DNA of 64,000 bases from Bacteroides sp. (lineage in GTDB: Bacteria > Bacteroidota > Bacteroidia > Bacteroidales > Bacteroidaceae): positions 52,481 to 116,480 of the forward strand of contig DXWV01000029.1 in NCBI GenBank assembly GCA_019416685.1. Direction: 5' to 3'. The notes under the pieces were generated by a model. The model had not been told where the DNA came from and did not search any database. It saw only the letters and a list, made by a program, of their open reading frames with translations. Positions within the stretch are counted from its first letter, which is position 1. Each line of letters opens with the position of its first letter. Below are positions 43,832-52,440 of this stretch, piece by piece. The translations under genes were made by a program, and so were the position numbers.

Positions 43832-44150
43832 TCAGTTTGGGGTTGTTTATATGTCTTTTGTTATCTCTTTTGGTTTTTTTCTCCAGGTTGCGTGTAAAGG
43901 CTTCGGTGAGGTTTACTCCTGTCTGATTGGCCAGGCAGAGGAGTACCCAAAGTACATCTGCCATTTCGTCCTCAAGGTTGTCTTTTTCTCCTTCTTTAAA
44001 GGATTGATCGCCATATTTACGAGCCATTACACGCGCCAGTTCGCCTACTTCCTCGGTGAGTACGGCCATATTTGTGAGTTCGCTGAAATAGCGTACTCCA
44101 TACTTCCTGATCCACAGGTCTACCTGTTTCTGTGCTTCTTCCAGTGTCAT
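43812..44150 (-). CDS. MazG-like nucleotide pyrophosphohydrolase
   Basis: This 112-residue protein is one MazG-type all-alpha domain, hydrolysing NTPs or modified dNTPs. Metal-binding residues are in LTEEVGELARVMAR and NLEDEMADVLWVLLCLANQ (EExxE and ExxxD patterns). I chose the ATG at 44150, which overlaps the dtd stop as TAATG, over the in-frame ATG at 44177 inside dtd. The exact substrate is unknown. Confidence 0.88.
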   Translation of the reverse strand: MTLEEAQKQVDLWIRKYGVRYFSELTNMAVLTEEVGELARVMARKYGDQSFKEGEKDNLEDEMADVLWVLLCLANQTGVNLTEAFTRNLEKKTKRDNKRHINNPKLSDHGTE

Positions 44151-44602
44151 TATTCTTTGTTTTTGGTATCTATACAAATGGTTACCGGTCCATCATTCAA
44201 TAATTCTACTTTCATATCTGCTCCGAATTCACCAGTGGCTACTTCCTTTTCGAGTAGAGAACTAAGTTCTGAGCAGAATTGTTCATACAGTGGGATTGAA
44301 ATATCCGGTTTGGCGGCTTTTATATATGAGGGACGGTTACCTTTCTTTGTAGATGCATGTAGAGTGAACTGGCTTATTACCAGTATTTCACCGTTTGTAT
44401 CTATGACAGATTTGTTCATGACTCCATTTTCATCGTCAAAGATACGAAGATTTATAATTTTCTTACACAACCAGTCTATATCTTCTGTCCTGTCGGCTTC
44501 TTCGATGCCTACCAGAATTAGCATTCCTTTTTTGATGGCCGATTTACAGTTTCCGTTGATGGTAACTGAGGCATGACTGACGCGTTGTATAACTACTCTC
44601 AT
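44150..44602 (-). CDS. dtd: D-aminoacyl-tRNA deacylase
   Basis: The 150-residue enzyme removes D-amino acids from mischarged tRNA. The start MRVVIQRVSHASVTINGNCK is typical, followed by LILVGIEEADRTEDIDWLCK, the cross-subunit SQFTLHASTKKGNRPSY and NDGPVTICIDT near the end. It is the first gene of the dtd-mazG-deoC run, coupled to mazG through a one-base overlap. Confidence 0.96.
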   Translation of the reverse strand: MRVVIQRVSHASVTINGNCKSAIKKGMLILVGIEEADRTEDIDWLCKKIINLRIFDDENGVMNKSVIDTNGEILVISQFTLHASTKKGNRPSYIKAAKPDISIPLYEQFCSELSSLLEKEVATGEFGADMKVELLNDGPVTICIDTKNKE

Positions 44603-44695
44603 TTCTCTTCCTTTGTTTTTATTGAAAAGGCAAATTTACAAAAATCGCTATAGATAAATCATGTTTTACAGAGTTTTTTCGTAAAAATCACATGT

Positions 44696-44722
44696 ACTTT
44701 GCATTTATTTATAATGCAAAGT
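44696..44722. terminator. stem-loop after uvrC
   Basis: ACTTTGCAT (44696-44704) pairs perfectly with ATGCAAAGT (44714-44722) 30 bases beyond the uvrC stop. No U-rich tail follows on the minus strand. Confidence 0.4.
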
Positions 44723-44751
44723 GTAGTCTGTGAATGCATTTAGTTTCTCTG

Positions 44752-46572
44752 TTATTGCAGATTTTCTTTGATGATTTTTGCTTTGGTTTCGCCTATAAAG
44801 GCACTGAGATCCTCTAAAGAGGCTTCTTTTATACGTTTTACGCTTTTAAATTCTTTAAGTAGTGCGGCTTTGGTTTTTTCTCCGATGCCTTTGATTGTAT
44901 CGAGTGCAGAAGCCACCTGGCGTTTGCTACGTTTGTCACGGTGAAAAGTGATTGCAAAACGGTGTACTTCATTTTGTATTTGCTCCAGTAATTTGAAAAG
45001 TGGAGAATGTTGTTTTAATCCGATTGTTTGAGGTGGAAAGCCAAATAGAAGTTCTGAGGTGCGGTGTCTCCGGTCTTTGGCAAGGCCTGCAATAGGGATA
45101 TTCAAATGTAGTTCCTCCATAACCTGTCTTACGGCCTCCATTTGCCCTTTTCCTCCGTCTGTAATGATGAGGTCGGGTAGGGCGCTCTCTTCCTCTATGG
45201 CGCGTTGATAACGCCGTTTTACAACCTCTTTCATAGATGCATAGTCATCAGCCCCTTCTACGGTTTTGATAATATACTTTCGATAATCTTGCTTGGATGG
45301 TTTAGCTTTCTTGAATACAACACAGGCAGCTACGGCATCTGAACCCTGTATGTTGGAGTTGTCAAAGCATTCTATTTGTAGAGGTATCTTTTCCAAATGT
45401 AGTTCTTGTTGTATCTCTTTCATTAGTCGCATACTTCTTTGTTCCGGGTTTAGCTTTTCTGATTGTTTCATCCGGTCTGCCTTGTATTGTTTTACATTGA
45501 GTAATGAGAGGTCCAGTAGTTTCTTTTTATCTCCTCGTTGTGGCACGGTGAAAACGACGTTATTCAGTTCCATATCTACTTCAAATGGGACAATGATTTC
45601 CCGTGAAAAACTTTTGTAGCGTTCCCGCATTTCAATGATTCCCAAGGTAAGAAGTTCTTCTTTGCTTTCGTTTAGTTTTTTCTTGTACTCAAAAGTGAAA
45701 GCTTGATTAATGGCTCCATTTGTGATGTGCAGATAGTTGATAAATGCTGAATTGTGCTCATCTTCCTCAATAGAGAATACATCGATATTGTGTAATATTG
45801 AGCTTACTACTTCTGATTTGGAGCGATAATTTTCTATAAGTGTATATTTCTCTTTTATTTTTTGTGCTTCTTCAAATTTCATCTCAGCAGCCAGTTTCTG
45901 CATTTGCTGGAATAGCATACGACTTATTTCTTGGGTGTTTCCTTTTAATATTTCCTTGATTTCATCGATGTTCTTTAGATATTCCTCTTGTGATTGAAGT
46001 CCAATGCAGGGGCCGGCGCAATTCTTTATATGGTATTCAAGGCAAACGTTGAATTTGCCAGCGCGTATATTCTCCGGTGAGAGGTTCAGACTGCATGTCC
46101 GTAATGGATATAGGTGCTTTATTAGGTCCAATACTGCGTTCATTGATGGTACGTGGCTATATGGGCCATAATAGGAAGAACCGTTACGAATGATTTTGCG
46201 TGTTTTAAATATTCGCGGAAAATATTCATTTTGTACGCAAATAGACGGATATGTTTTATCGTCTTTCAGTAAAACATTATACCGCGGCTTATATTTTTTT
46301 ATGAGATTATTTTCTAATAACAGAGCATCCTCTTCAGAATTGACGACAATATAGCGTATATCTGCAATTTTGCTGACGAGTACTCTTGTTTTCCCCGGCT
46401 CATGATCTTTGCTAAAGTAGGAATATACTCTTCTTTTTAAGTTTTTGGCCTTTCCTACGTATATAATGGTACCTTCAGCATTCAGATATTGATAAATGCC
46501 GGGTCCCTCAGGGAGGTTCGATACAATCCCTTTCAGATATTCACTGGTTTTTAGTTCCTGATTCGTTTCCAT
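44752..46572 (-). CDS. uvrC: excinuclease ABC subunit C
   Basis: A 606-residue subunit of the nucleotide excision repair nuclease. The GIY-YIG domain (GPGIYQYLNAEGTIIYVGKA) makes the 3' cut. A UVR motif (MQKLAAEMKFEEAQKIKEKY) binds UvrB. The UvrC RNase H-like domain (ECFDNSNIQGSDAVAACVVF, then LIITDGGKGQMEAV) makes the 5' cut, and a helix-hairpin-helix ends the protein. I chose ATG 46572 (METNQELKTSEYL). The in-frame ATG at 46617 would place the promoter and the apt terminator inside the coding region. Confidence 0.96.
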   Translation of the reverse strand: METNQELKTSEYLKGIVSNLPEGPGIYQYLNAEGTIIYVGKAKNLKRRVYSYFSKDHEPGKTRVLVSKIADIRYIVVNSEEDALLLENNLIKKYKPRYNVLLKDDKTYPSICVQNEYFPRIFKTRKIIRNGSSYYGPYSHVPSMNAVLDLIKHLYPLRTCSLNLSPENIRAGKFNVCLEYHIKNCAGPCIGLQSQEEYLKNIDEIKEILKGNTQEISRMLFQQMQKLAAEMKFEEAQKIKEKYTLIENYRSKSEVVSSILHNIDVFSIEEDEHNSAFINYLHITNGAINQAFTFEYKKKLNESKEELLTLGIIEMRERYKSFSREIIVPFEVDMELNNVVFTVPQRGDKKKLLDLSLLNVKQYKADRMKQSEKLNPEQRSMRLMKEIQQELHLEKIPLQIECFDNSNIQGSDAVAACVVFKKAKPSKQDYRKYIIKTVEGADDYASMKEVVKRRYQRAIEEESALPDLIITDGGKGQMEAVRQVMEELHLNIPIAGLAKDRRHRTSELLFGFPPQTIGLKQHSPLFKLLEQIQNEVHRFAITFHRDKRSKRQVASALDTIKGIGEKTKAALLKEFKSVKRIKEASLEDLSAFIGETKAKIIKENLQ

Positions 46573-46574
46573 AT

Positions 46575-46602
46575 AAAAAAGGCGTAGTAACATAACTACG
46601 CC
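46575..46602 (-). terminator. terminator of apt, directly ahead of uvrC
   Basis: GGCGTAGT and ACTACGCC (46581-46588 and 46595-46602) form a perfect 8-bp stem followed on the minus strand by TTTTTT, ending two bases before the uvrC start codon. Confidence 0.75.
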
Positions 46603-46604
46603 CT

Positions 46605-46636
46605 GCAAATATAACAAATTATATCTATAAAGACAA
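46605..46636 (-). promoter_or_regulatory. uvrC promoter
   Basis: On the minus strand TTG is followed after 20 bases by TATATTTG (46612-46605), matching the Bacteroides TTTG-N19-21-TAnnTTTG pattern. Transcription would begin inside the apt terminator hairpin, so uvrC mRNA would escape it. Confidence 0.6.
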
Positions 46637-47149
46637 TACAGATTCTACTTCTGCATCATCTCCGAACATAGCTTTACCGTTTAGTTCTTTTAGTTCAATG
46701 ATAAAGTTTATATATACTTTCTTTGGCTTTAGCTTCTTTACCAGCTCACAAGCTGCTTTCATTGTTCCGCCTGTTGCCAATAAATCGTCATGTAGCAATA
46801 CCACATCGTTTTCATCGAGTGCATCTTTGTGTATCTGTACAGTATCCTTTCCGTACTCTTTATCGTAACTCTCTTCGATGGTTTCTGCCGGAAGTTTGCC
46901 GGGCTTGCGTATAGGGATGAATCCTGCTTTTAAACGGGTTGCAAGAATCGGACCCATAATGAATCCTCTTGATTCAATACCTACTACTTTTGTGATGCCT
47001 TTGTCTTTGTACATCTCATACATTACGTCCGAAAGTTCCTGCAGGCATGCAGCGTCTTTGAATAGAGTGGTTACGTCATAAAAAAGAATTCCCGGTATGG
47101 GGAAATCGGGTATTTCCCGGATGCTTTTAATAAGCCTTTCTTTGCTCAT
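46625..47149 (-). CDS. apt: adenine phosphoribosyltransferase
   Basis: The 174-residue purine salvage enzyme makes AMP from adenine and PRPP. Family motifs are IPDFPIPGILFYDVTTLFKD at the N-terminus, VVGIESRGFIMG, IRKPGKLPAETIEESYDKEY and the PRPP loop VVLLHDDLLATGGTMKAACE. ATG 47149 (MSKERLIKSI) is preferred to the one at 47155 by family length. A terminator separates it from uvrC, and a parS-like site lies 34 bases upstream. Confidence 0.95.
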   Translation of the reverse strand: MSKERLIKSIREIPDFPIPGILFYDVTTLFKDAACLQELSDVMYEMYKDKGITKVVGIESRGFIMGPILATRLKAGFIPIRKPGKLPAETIEESYDKEYGKDTVQIHKDALDENDVVLLHDDLLATGGTMKAACELVKKLKPKKVYINFIIELKELNGKAMFGDDAEVESVLSL

Positions 47150-47182
47150 AATCATGGGTTTATTTCGTTTTCTTAAATGTTT

Positions 47183-47198
47183 TGTTTCACGTGAAACG
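47183..47198. other. near-consensus parS (ParB-binding) site
   Basis: TGTTTCACGTGAAACG matches the broadly conserved parS consensus TGTTTCACGTGAAACA at 15 of 16 positions. It sits between mnmG and apt in noncoding DNA. mnmG (gidA) is near oriC in many bacteria, where parS sites cluster. No parA/parB genes are in the window. Confidence 0.75.
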
Positions 47199-47205
47199 CG
47201 TGCTC

Positions 47206-49080
47206 TTATCTTCCCGAAAGCACCAATAATACGTTGATGTCGCTTGGCGATACTCCGGGAATTCGACTTGCCTGAGCGATTGTTTCCGGATCTATTTTTA
47301 CCAGCTTTTGGCGTGCTTCCGTTGAAAGCGATTGGATAGAATTATAATCAAACTTACCTTTGATCTTGATGCTTTCCAGTCGGGCCAGTTTATCTGCAAT
47401 GATACGCTCTCGTCCAATATAGCCTTCGTATTTAATAAGGATTTCTGCGGCTTCAATAATTTCTTCTTTTCTCTCCGTGATCTCGTCAAGTATACGTTTG
47501 AATGCCGGCACATGTTCTGCGATGTTTTCTATTGTTATCTGTGGACGATTAATCAGATCAATTAACTTGCATCCATGACGCAGAGGGGTAGTACCTAATT
47601 TCTCAAGAGAATCATTAATAAGAGCCGCTTTTATCGAATAGTTTCGCGCAAAAGATATAATGCGTTCCACTGCTTCGCGTTTCCTTTTCAGTAGAGTATA
47701 TCTATCTTCTTTGACGAGTCCTAATTTCCAGGCTCTTTCTGTAAGACGCATATCAGCATCGTCCATGCGAAGAAGAATACGGTATTCTGCACGGGAAGTG
47801 AACATCCGATAGGGTTCATCTACTCCTTTGGTAACAAGGTCGTCGATTAATACACCAATATATGCTTCATCGCGTGCCAGTGTGAATGGCTCTCCACCCT
47901 GGCAGTTAATATGTGCATTGATACCGGCAATGATACCTTGCCCACCTGCTTCTTCGTATCCGGTAGTTCCGTTTACTTGTCCGGCAAAGAATAAATTCTT
48001 AATTATCTTCGATTCCAACGTATGCTTTAATTGAGTTGGGTCAAAGAAATCGTATTCAATTGCATATCCGGGACGATATATAACCAGATCTTTAAATGCC
48101 GGAACTTTTTTCAGGGCTTCAATCTGTATGTTCATAGGCAATGAAGATGAGAAACCGTTCAGATATAATTCTTGTGTGGTTTCTCCTTCTGGCTCCAGAA
48201 ATAATTGGTGTTGTTCTTTATCCGGGAAGGTGACAATCTTAGTCTCTATACTGGGGCAATAACGTGGGCCTATACTTTGAATTTGTCCGTTGAAAAGGGG
48301 AGATTCTGATAGTCCTTCACGAAGGATACTGTGTACTTCCGGATTGGTAAAGCATGTCCAGCATTGCAGTTGTTTAAGATGGCGTACATTCGTATCCATA
48401 AATGAGAATTTGTGAAAGTCGGCCTCTCCATCCTGTGTGTCCATTAATTCATAGTGTACACTTCGTCCGTCTATTCGTACAGGAGTACCTGTTTTCATCC
48501 GTCCATAACTGATTCCATGGCGTGCGATGGATTCGGTTAATTCGTAAGATGCAGGTTCTGCCATACGACCTCCGGGAAGCATATTTTTACCTACATGCAT
48601 CAATCCATTGAGGAAAGTTCCGGCTGTGAGTACGATACACTTAGCATGAAAAGTGACTCCCCACATGGTAATTAACCCTGTTACTTCGCCGTTTTCAACG
48701 AGTAATTCTTTCACAGTATCTTGCCAGATATGCAGGTTGGGAGTATTTTCCAATACTTCTCTCCATGCCCATATAAACTTATTGCGGTCACATTGTGCGC
48801 GTGGACTCCACATAGCCGGTCCTTTCGAACGGTTTAGTATGCGAAACTGGATAGCTGTCTTATCTGTTATCAGCCCCATTTGTCCACCGAGTGCATCTAT
48901 TTCGCGTACAATTTGTCCTTTAGCAATACCACCTATAGCCGGATTACAACTCATCTGTCCGATTTTATTCATATCCATCGTGATCAGACAAGTCTTTGAA
49001 CCCAGATTGGCCGAAGCGGCAGCCGCTTCACAGCCTGCATGTCCGGCACCAATTACAATAACATCATACCTAAAATCCAT
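47206..49080 (-). CDS. mnmG: tRNA U34 carboxymethylaminomethyl synthesis enzyme MnmG
   Basis: A 624-residue FAD protein that, with MnmE, modifies the tRNA wobble uridine. Motifs are DVIVIGAGHAGCEAAAASAN (FAD site), MSCNPAIGGIAKGQIVREID, TGTFLNGLMHVG, GRMKTGTPVRIDGRS, GQVNGTTGYEEAGGQG and FTSRAEYRILLR. ATG 49080 (MDFRYDVI) is chosen because a TAACTTTG box at 49115-49108 lies downstream of the alternative start at 49110. A parS-like site follows the stop. Confidence 0.97.
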   Translation of the reverse strand: MDFRYDVIVIGAGHAGCEAAAASANLGSKTCLITMDMNKIGQMSCNPAIGGIAKGQIVREIDALGGQMGLITDKTAIQFRILNRSKGPAMWSPRAQCDRNKFIWAWREVLENTPNLHIWQDTVKELLVENGEVTGLITMWGVTFHAKCIVLTAGTFLNGLMHVGKNMLPGGRMAEPASYELTESIARHGISYGRMKTGTPVRIDGRSVHYELMDTQDGEADFHKFSFMDTNVRHLKQLQCWTCFTNPEVHSILREGLSESPLFNGQIQSIGPRYCPSIETKIVTFPDKEQHQLFLEPEGETTQELYLNGFSSSLPMNIQIEALKKVPAFKDLVIYRPGYAIEYDFFDPTQLKHTLESKIIKNLFFAGQVNGTTGYEEAGGQGIIAGINAHINCQGGEPFTLARDEAYIGVLIDDLVTKGVDEPYRMFTSRAEYRILLRMDDADMRLTERAWKLGLVKEDRYTLLKRKREAVERIISFARNYSIKAALINDSLEKLGTTPLRHGCKLIDLINRPQITIENIAEHVPAFKRILDEITERKEEIIEAAEILIKYEGYIGRERIIADKLARLESIKIKGKFDYNSIQSLSTEARQKLVKIDPETIAQASRIPGVSPSDINVLLVLSGR

Positions 49081-49110
49081 TTGTTCAATCCTTATTTGCA
49101 AACGGTGCAA

Positions 49111-49386
49111 AGTTACGAAAAAAGTTCTGCTATTTGGTGTATATTATCTGGCTACGTAATTAAAAAGCTCTCCTTTTCGGAAGTAAAATAGATAATAGAA
49201 CTCTATTACTGGCTCCTTTATTGTATTTTAATTAAAAAATGTGTTTATCTTTGTCATTGTAGTAATATGGAATGCAGGGACATTGAAAAGGAATCATTAT
49301 TTCTGTGTATAAAAAGATGTTGCTCAAATGTTGCAAACAGATGGCAAAGCTCATACATTAAAACAAAACTAATAACATAAAGCTTT
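49111..49386. promoter_or_regulatory. divergent promoter region of mnmG and an outer-membrane lipoprotein gene
   Basis: TAACTTTG (49115-49108, minus strand) serves mnmG. TATCTTTG at 49246-49253 (plus strand) probably serves the gene at 49387, giving a leader of about 130 nt without ORFs or clear structure. Confidence 0.5.
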
Positions 49387-50331
49387 ATGAAACTTACTAA
49401 TCTATTGTCAATTTCTGTATTGTTACTTTTAGCTTCCTGTTCACCCAAAGTTGTGACAAATCTGATAAAAACTTATCCAAATCTGGTTCCGACCGATTCT
49501 GTTCGGGTCTTTGAATTAGGAGAGACAGTGCCTAACACTGCCGAAGCCATTGGACGTGTTTCTGTTGTAGATCCTGGTACGGCTACGAAATGCCGGTATA
49601 ATGAGGTAGTGCATCTTGCACAGGAGGCTGTTGGTAAAGCCGGTGGAAATGGATTTGCTATAACCTGGCATGAGGAGCCGTCTTTCTGGAGAAGTTCGTG
49701 TCATCAGATATCCGGGTTGATGCTTTACCTGAAAGATAATGAAGTGGATACATTGAGGGCAAATCCTGTACAGTATGCCATCGATATGAACTTCGTAGTG
49801 GCCAGAGACAAGAAGCAACCTGAGCGGAGGAATCCGGCACCTGCTAATACCTTTGAAGTTAGCTTGGGGTATGGTTGGATAAGCAGTAAAATCTATGATG
49901 CTAATAATGTGTCTTTGGGGAGTAAGAGCGGTTTGGAATGGAAGCTTGGCTATGAGCATATATGGACTTCCGGGTGGGGAGTAGGTATGCAATATTCTGG
50001 TTTTAAAGCGGAGTTTCCGGGAGGAGATATGGTGTTGTCTTATCTGGCACCGGAGGTTACATTACGTACAAAGTTTAATAAATGGATTCTGAAGTGCGGA
50101 GTAGGCATGGGGCTTTTTCTTTATAATGAACCCTATTACAGTACTGCCGGATTTGGCACACATGTCATTGTGGGAGTAGAATATATGTTGTCGAGCCATG
50201 TGGGACTTGGCGTATCAGCCAGTTCAATTGTAAGTAACTTGCCGAAACGGGATGGAGTTGAACTAAAGAAGGATGAAAAGAGTGGGATCAATCGTGTCAA
50301 TGTATTGGGCGGATTGAGGTTTTATTTCTAA
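49387..50331 (+). CDS. lipoprotein with C-terminal outer-membrane beta-barrel
   Basis: The 314-residue protein starts with an SPII signal, MKLTNLLSISVLLLLASCSP. Residues about 25-130 form a small domain (RVFELGETVPNTAEAIGRVS, then EAVGKAGGNGFAITWHEE) that recalls YdgH-like or heavy-metal-binding folds. From about 150 the sequence alternates as beta strands (FEVSLGYGWISSKIYDA, WGVGMQYSGFKAEFPGG, and a final NVLGGLRFYF ending in Phe), as in outer-membrane barrels. The combination suggests an outer-membrane protein; its role is unknown. Confidence 0.7.
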   Translation: MKLTNLLSISVLLLLASCSPKVVTNLIKTYPNLVPTDSVRVFELGETVPNTAEAIGRVSVVDPGTATKCRYNEVVHLAQEAVGKAGGNGFAITWHEEPSFWRSSCHQISGLMLYLKDNEVDTLRANPVQYAIDMNFVVARDKKQPERRNPAPANTFEVSLGYGWISSKIYDANNVSLGSKSGLEWKLGYEHIWTSGWGVGMQYSGFKAEFPGGDMVLSYLAPEVTLRTKFNKWILKCGVGMGLFLYNEPYYSTAGFGTHVIVGVEYMLSSHVGLGVSASSIVSNLPKRDGVELKKDEKSGINRVNVLGGLRFYF

Positions 50332-50498
50332 AACAGGGCTGTTATTCCGAATCAATCCATTTAGTTGTTTGAACCGGTTCTTGATTTTTTTGGTATAAAT
50401 AAATTATTACAATAAGGCGGCCTTGTTTGTTTTCGTTTTATACCGTTTGTCAATTTGGCGAACTTTCATCTTGAAACTCTACGAAGATCACCCCGATG

Positions 50499-50551
50499 CT
50501 CTACGAGAAACGCCCCGAAACTCTACGGAGATCGGGGCATTTCTCGTAGAG
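50499..50551. repeat. 20-bp hairpin built from CTCTACGA repeats
   Basis: CTCTACGAGAAACGCCCCGA (50499-50518) pairs with 50532-50551 with one G/T wobble. The loop contains another CTCTACG copy, and one more (CTCTACGAAGATCACCCCGA) lies just upstream at 50477-50496. Confidence 0.8.
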
Positions 50552-50789
50552 AAAAACATGTGTTTTATAATCTGTTGATTATTAGTGGGTTATAAATTCG
50601 ATTTGTGTCGTTTATTTTTAATGCGTTAGTTCTCTTTTTTATTCTGTCCATACTTTTTAAATAGTTACAAATGAGAGGAGATTCCGAATGTGATTTCTGT
50701 TATATAACCGTAGGACGCTAACCAAGTTATAAATACCATGCAAATGTATTTAGGATATACTATTCAAGATACTATAATCGGTAAAACAG

Positions 50790-50847
50790 ACTATGCATTT
50801 TAACTGTGTGTTAAATACGTATTTAACACACAGTTAAAATGCATAGT
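50790..50847. repeat. 58-bp perfect palindrome with no loop
   Basis: ACTATGCATTTTAACTGTGT, GTGTTAAATAC and then the exact reverse complement without any spacer; the centre is TAC|GTA at 50818/50819. Partial pairing extends a few bases further. Confidence 0.95.
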
Positions 50848-50895
50848 TTGTATCTATAAAGTACGTACTTTTGCAGTACTTTACATCGTGACTTC

Positions 50896-51807
50896 TTATT
50901 TGCTAAAAACCTGCTTCATCGGGCGGCCGATCCATACTTGCGGCTGGTTTAATCCGAAGATATAGGCGATGGTTGATGCTACGTCAAATTGCATCATACT
51001 CTCGTTGAAGTTTAATCCTTTTTTGATATTTTTTCCGCAGATGATGAATGGAGTTTCCATTTCGTTCATCGTTTTCCCGCCGTGACCTTTATTGATGCCA
51101 CCATGGTCTGCAGTAACAATAAAGATCGTTTTGTCAAATATACCTGCATCTTTGGTAGCTTGAATGATTTGTCCGATATATCCGTCCAGTTCTTTTAGTT
51201 TGGCATAATACTCCGGTGTGTCGTGACCTGCGCCATGACCTATATGGTCGGGATTATCAAAAGCAACCAATGTGAGGGCCGGCTTCTTTTCTTTCAGATA
51301 GCTAACTGCCATTTCGCACAGAGCGGTAGGATACTTGTTATAATCCGGTGCCTGTTTGTGATAGCTCAATGCAAGTGTATCTACCAGATATTTAATGCCG
51401 TTCCATTCGTACAGGCAACCAATTTCTGCTTTCGGAGCAGCATCCCGTAATATTTGAAAAATGGTAGGGAAAATACCGTGCTGGTTCAATTCGCGTGAGG
51501 GAAGCTCCGGAGTTTTAGATCCCCATTCGGTATAACCGTGCAGTTCCGGACCTGCTCCCATGAACATGGAAGCCCAGTTTATAGCACTTGAAGAAGGGAG
51601 TGTAGAACGTTTTTTTAAAGTATAGCTGCCATTCTCCATTAAACTTTTGATGTTTGGAATGTCTGCTTTCTCTACGCTATAAGCGCCCCATCCATCGAGG
51701 CCGATAAGAACGACATGTTCGGCTTTCCATTTAGCAGCAAAACTGTTGGGGACAATAATAAACAGGATAAACAGGCTGATTGCCCAACTTGAAGATAGAT
51801 GTTTCAT
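50896..51807 (-). CDS. exported alkaline phosphatase-superfamily protein (type I phosphodiesterase)
   Basis: A 303-residue protein with signal MKHLSSSWAISLFILFIIVP. It belongs to the nucleotide pyrophosphatase/phosphodiesterase branch of the alkaline phosphatase superfamily. Metal ligands and nucleophile region are VVLIGLDGWGAYSVE, RSTLPSSSAINWASMFMGAG, LVAFDNPDHIGHGAG and FIVTADHGGINKGHGG. It probably hydrolyses a phosphodiester or phosphomonoester in the periplasm; the substrate is unknown. ISLFILFIIVPNSFAAKW shows the cleavage region. Confidence 0.87.
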   Translation of the reverse strand: MKHLSSSWAISLFILFIIVPNSFAAKWKAEHVVLIGLDGWGAYSVEKADIPNIKSLMENGSYTLKKRSTLPSSSAINWASMFMGAGPELHGYTEWGSKTPELPSRELNQHGIFPTIFQILRDAAPKAEIGCLYEWNGIKYLVDTLALSYHKQAPDYNKYPTALCEMAVSYLKEKKPALTLVAFDNPDHIGHGAGHDTPEYYAKLKELDGYIGQIIQATKDAGIFDKTIFIVTADHGGINKGHGGKTMNEMETPFIICGKNIKKGLNFNESMMQFDVASTIAYIFGLNQPQVWIGRPMKQVFSK

Positions 51808-52013
51808 GGTGTTTCCTTTACTTTTTTAAGATTATATATTTAATGAATTTAACTGCCGGTGAGATATAAGAGAATTTACCTTTCGCCGGCAGTCATGCAA
51901 ATAAAGGGTTTTTCACCGGAATCGGGCTGTATTCTTTGTTTGAGTAAATGCCATAATAGTTCATTTGGACAATGCTGCCCCTTATAATGGACGATATATG
52001 TATATTTTATACT

Positions 52014-52427
52014 CTATCGTAGTGTCAGCGCTTTGTTTTCTGCCGCTTCCATTATTTCCCGTTCTCCCGGTCCTTTGTCATTAATGCCGCAAAGGTGGAG
52101 GATACCGTGAATAATGGTACGGTGGAGTTCTTCATTATAGGTGGTATTGAACTGTTCAGAATTGGTCTTCACAGTATCGAGGCTTATAAAAAGATCACCC
52201 GAAAGACGATCTCCTTCGCAATAATCGAAGGTGATGATATCTGTATAGTAATCGTGTTGCAGATATTGTCGGTTCACTTCCAGTATTTTTTCGTCCGAAC
52301 AGAAAATATAGGCGATTTCACCGAGTCTCTTTCCGTAAGTGGCGGCTACGGATTTTATCCATTCTGTGGTTTCCCGTTTCTTAATGTCGGGCATCTTTAC
52401 GCCCTCTGTCTGATAAGTTACAGCCAT
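52014..52427 (-). CDS. ybeY: endoribonuclease YbeY
   Basis: This 137-residue metal-dependent RNase acts in rRNA maturation and ribosome quality control. The zinc motif is HRTIIHGILHLCGINDKG. The usual third His is replaced in this stretch, as in the HLCGxxDK version common in Bacteroidetes. QYLQHDYYTDIITFDYCEGD and GDLFISLDTVKTN are further family blocks. I chose ATG 52427 (MAVTYQTEG); the frame extends to 52478 into the preceding gene. It follows that gene 13 bases after its stop. Confidence 0.9.
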   Translation of the reverse strand: MAVTYQTEGVKMPDIKKRETTEWIKSVAATYGKRLGEIAYIFCSDEKILEVNRQYLQHDYYTDIITFDYCEGDRLSGDLFISLDTVKTNSEQFNTTYNEELHRTIIHGILHLCGINDKGPGEREIMEAAENKALTLR

Positions 52428-52440
52428 GATAATGTATGTT

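Larger units (their letters stand above)
50332..50895. other. 564-bp gene-free region with large inverted repeats
   Basis: It lies between convergent genes. It contains a 20-bp hairpin with CTCTACGA repeats (50499-50551), a 58-bp perfect palindrome (50790-50847) and a smaller palindrome AAAGTACGTACTTT (50858-50871). No ORF is convincing. Confidence 0.7.

Noticed and set aside
46573..46617. Upstream in-frame start for uvrC (ATG 46617)
   Set aside because: The predicted -7 box and the apt terminator lie downstream of it, and the added residues are not part of the usual UvrC N-terminus.
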